Assembly (NCBI GenBank): GCA_046484045.1
Contig: JAWOBZ010000026.1
Coordinates: forward strand, 1-14,568
Direction: 5' to 3'
Origin: CAZHUM01 sp046484045
GTDB taxonomy: Archaea > Thermoplasmatota > Thermoplasmata > Halarchaeoplasmatales > Halarchaeoplasmataceae
Length of the DNA: 14,568 nucleotides
In this document: piece by piece, positions 13,041 to 14,568 of the stretch
How the letters are laid out: every line of letters begins with the position of its first letter
Position numbering within the stretch: position 1 is the first letter of the stretch
Translations under genes and position numbers: made by a program
The notes under the pieces: model-generated
The model's database searches: none
What the model saw: only the letters and a program-made list of their open reading frames with translations
What the model was told of the DNA's origin: nothing

Positions 13041-14568
13041 ATGCTATCGAAAATATTTAAGATAACGGTAGGTGTTGTGGCGATTTTGTTGTTGATTACG
13101 GTGTTTATTCCGGCGATAACGAGTGCAATTGGTCAGGGACAACAAAGGGACAGTATTGAAGATGAAGATGGAAATATCCATAAAGTCTATTCTAGAGGTG
13201 AAAAAGTCTATTATAAGAACAATGTGGGATGCTCCTGGATGCCGCCGTGGAATAGATGGAATGACCCTGTTCTGTTAGGAGATTCTGATAAACCTTCTCT
13301 TTTCCCTAAGATCGATATTGAGGATGGGTTTATTTACGCTACTTGGATTGATATGGAAGCGATGAACGATGATTTTTATTTTACCGGTTGTGAACTGGAA
13401 GATTGGCAGAACTGGGGATTTCCATTGAAAGGAGCGGATGCTCCGCTTCCATGGGAGTGGAACGGAAGATCTTATCATTATGACATGGAAGCGGTCGGGA
13501 GTGAGATACAGCTGACCTGGGATGGAGGAGTACAGAGAACCTGGACAGCTGATATAGACGGAGATATGATCCCCGACGTGGATGATGAAGAACCTTTAGT
13601 TTACACAGTAGATAATCCATCGATAGCCATCGAACCGGATGTCGTAACGATGGACAATGAGTTGGGTGTTACTGTAGCTGTAGATTATGAAGGGGAAGAT
13701 GAAACTATTCCCATTATAACAGATAGTGAAGGAGATTTCGAACTGTCCTCTGGTAATTACATCAACATCTCATTGGATACTGATTCAGACTTCCACGCGA
13801 TGATAAAAATGGATATCGATGAGGTACCTGAGACCCTGACTGAAGAATATTTGCGTATGTATCGTAAGGTTAATACTACTTGGATGCCGGTTGCTAACTG
13901 GGATAACGATGAACAGACCGGAATTAATCTTAGAGAAGGTTTTACCTGGGCTTACACGAACCAATTCAGTGAATTCACACAGGTTGACTCAAGTCAAGAT
14001 GATGCGGATCAAGATGGGATGGTAACTCTTACTGAGGATACTGAAGATTCTACAGAGTATATAGATCATATTGGAGATACTAGCGGACCTTCTGTATTAA
14101 CTACTTCAGCACCGGATAATATAGCACTTATGGAGTTAGAATCTCCTCTTGTAAACCTTGAATGTGTATATGTTGGAATGGATATATACAATGAGAATGA
14201 TGATGTAACAACAATAAATGATTTTACTATAGATGTTGATGATGACGGTAGTATTGATTATGGTCCAGTTGATATAGTTGTTGATGAATGCCTACATATT
14301 TCAGAATCATCTACCGATTCTCAATTTTTAAATGCTATGACAAATTCTGTATTTTCTAATGATGTAATTCTAAACCGACAAATACCCATGAGATTCAGAT
14401 CCTATGGAGGGTCAAAGGATGGAACCGACCACATAAGGATATCTAATATCTATATAGAATTCGTAGGGAATATTAAATACAATTACAATCAAGATAATTT
14501 TCAACAATCTGATTTATCTATTTCAGGAACGAATAACCTCGAGTTATCTTTCCCTGAATATAACGATA
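13041..14568 (+). CDS. Large secreted acidic protein of unknown function (partial, runs off right edge)
   Basis: The frame is open from ATG 13041 to the window end, giving 509 residues with no stop. Residues 5-29 are a hydrophobic signal segment (KIFKITVGVVAILLLITVFI...), so the product is exported. Residues 64-168 contain ten tryptophans (for example CSWMPPWNRW, 64-73, and PWEW, 137-140), suggesting a beta-rich or carbohydrate/peptide-contacting domain; I cannot name a family. DIDGDMIPDVDDEE (171-184) resembles calcium-binding thrombospondin type 3 or dockerin-like loops, and similar acidic runs recur at 320-326 and 398-403. The last 200 residues have no tryptophan and are much more AT-rich in DNA (hand counts: 31 G+C of 60 at 13441-13500, 14 of 60 at 14461-14520). 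The start is supported by AGGGAG and a strong TATA box. It may be a surface-layer or adhesive protein or a secreted enzyme; no catalytic motif is visible in this part. Confidence 0.8.
   Translation, partial: MLSKIFKITVGVVAILLLITVFIPAITSAIGQGQQRDSIEDEDGNIHKVYSRGEKVYYKNNVGCSWMPPWNRWNDPVLLGDSDKPSLFPKIDIEDGFIYATWIDMEAMNDDFYFTGCELEDWQNWGFPLKGADAPLPWEWNGRSYHYDMEAVGSEIQLTWDGGVQRTWTADIDGDMIPDVDDEEPLVYTVDNPSIAIEPDVVTMDNELGVTVAVDYEGEDETIPIITDSEGDFELSSGNYINISLDTDSDFHAMIKMDIDEVPETLTEEYLRMYRKVNTTWMPVANWDNDEQTGINLREGFTWAYTNQFSEFTQVDSSQDDADQDGMVTLTEDTEDSTEYIDHIGDTSGPSVLTTSAPDNIALMELESPLVNLECVYVGMDIYNENDDVTTINDFTIDVDDDGSIDYGPVDIVVDECLHISESSTDSQFLNAMTNSVFSNDVILNRQIPMRFRSYGGSKDGTDHIRISNIYIEFVGNIKYNYNQDNFQQSDLSISGTNNLELSFPEYND

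Overview
The window looks like a piece of archaeal chromosome joined at its left edge to a piece of bacterial DNA. From about base 975 rightward, the signals are archaeal: AT-rich TATA boxes about 35-40 bases before start codons, short leaders, GGTGG/GGAGG ribosome sites, a Pyrococcus-like aldehyde ferredoxin oxidoreductase, and a winged-helix + ATPase + TPR protein. Two large secreted hydrolases, one of them gingipain-like (peptidase family C25), suggest a protein-degrading heterotroph of the Thermoplasmatota type, such as Marine Benthic Group D. That assignment is inference from gene content; no marker gene is present. Bases 1 to about 970 are visibly more AT-rich (hand count of 541-600: 19 G+C of 60; of 1081-1140: 33 of 60). 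They carry a strong AAAGGAGG ribosome site and encode NuoE- and NuoF-like subunits typical of anaerobic Firmicutes or Halanaerobiales hydrogenase/dehydrogenase complexes.

Layout. Minus strand, 1-975: the start of a NuoF/HndC-like gene running off the left edge, and a NuoE/HndA-like gene missing its N-terminus. Near 968-975 the NuoE frame meets the broken C-terminal end of an aldehyde ferredoxin oxidoreductase, so two unrelated genes are both cut at one point. Minus strand, 959-3207: homoserine dehydrogenase followed two bases later by the truncated oxidoreductase. Minus strand, 3280-8326: a C25 peptidase, a secreted alpha/beta hydrolase, and a 41-residue ORF just ahead of the hydrolase. Minus strand, 8422-11658: a 1078-residue DNA-binding ATPase with TPRs. 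Plus strand, 11739-12707: a GyaR-type 2-hydroxyacid dehydrogenase, divergent from the ATPase. A 333-base gene-free spacer follows, with an inverted repeat, a terminator-like hairpin, a TAA microsatellite and a promoter. Last, from 13041, comes the first 509 codons of a large secreted protein that runs off the right edge.

How the genes may work together. The peptidase and the hydrolase both have signal peptides and end in the same roughly 150-residue module, with paired GWNFIS and PGWNMVGY motifs and a terminal GYWVYN. They are probably handled by one export or surface-attachment route. In the hydrolase this module is split by an inserted jelly-roll (MAM-like) domain. The ATPase immediately upstream resembles a signal-responsive regulator and could control these exoenzymes, but that rests on position only. 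The module and its nested insertion are the best candidates for something under-described. The junction near 970 should be settled before any conclusion is drawn from the left-edge genes.
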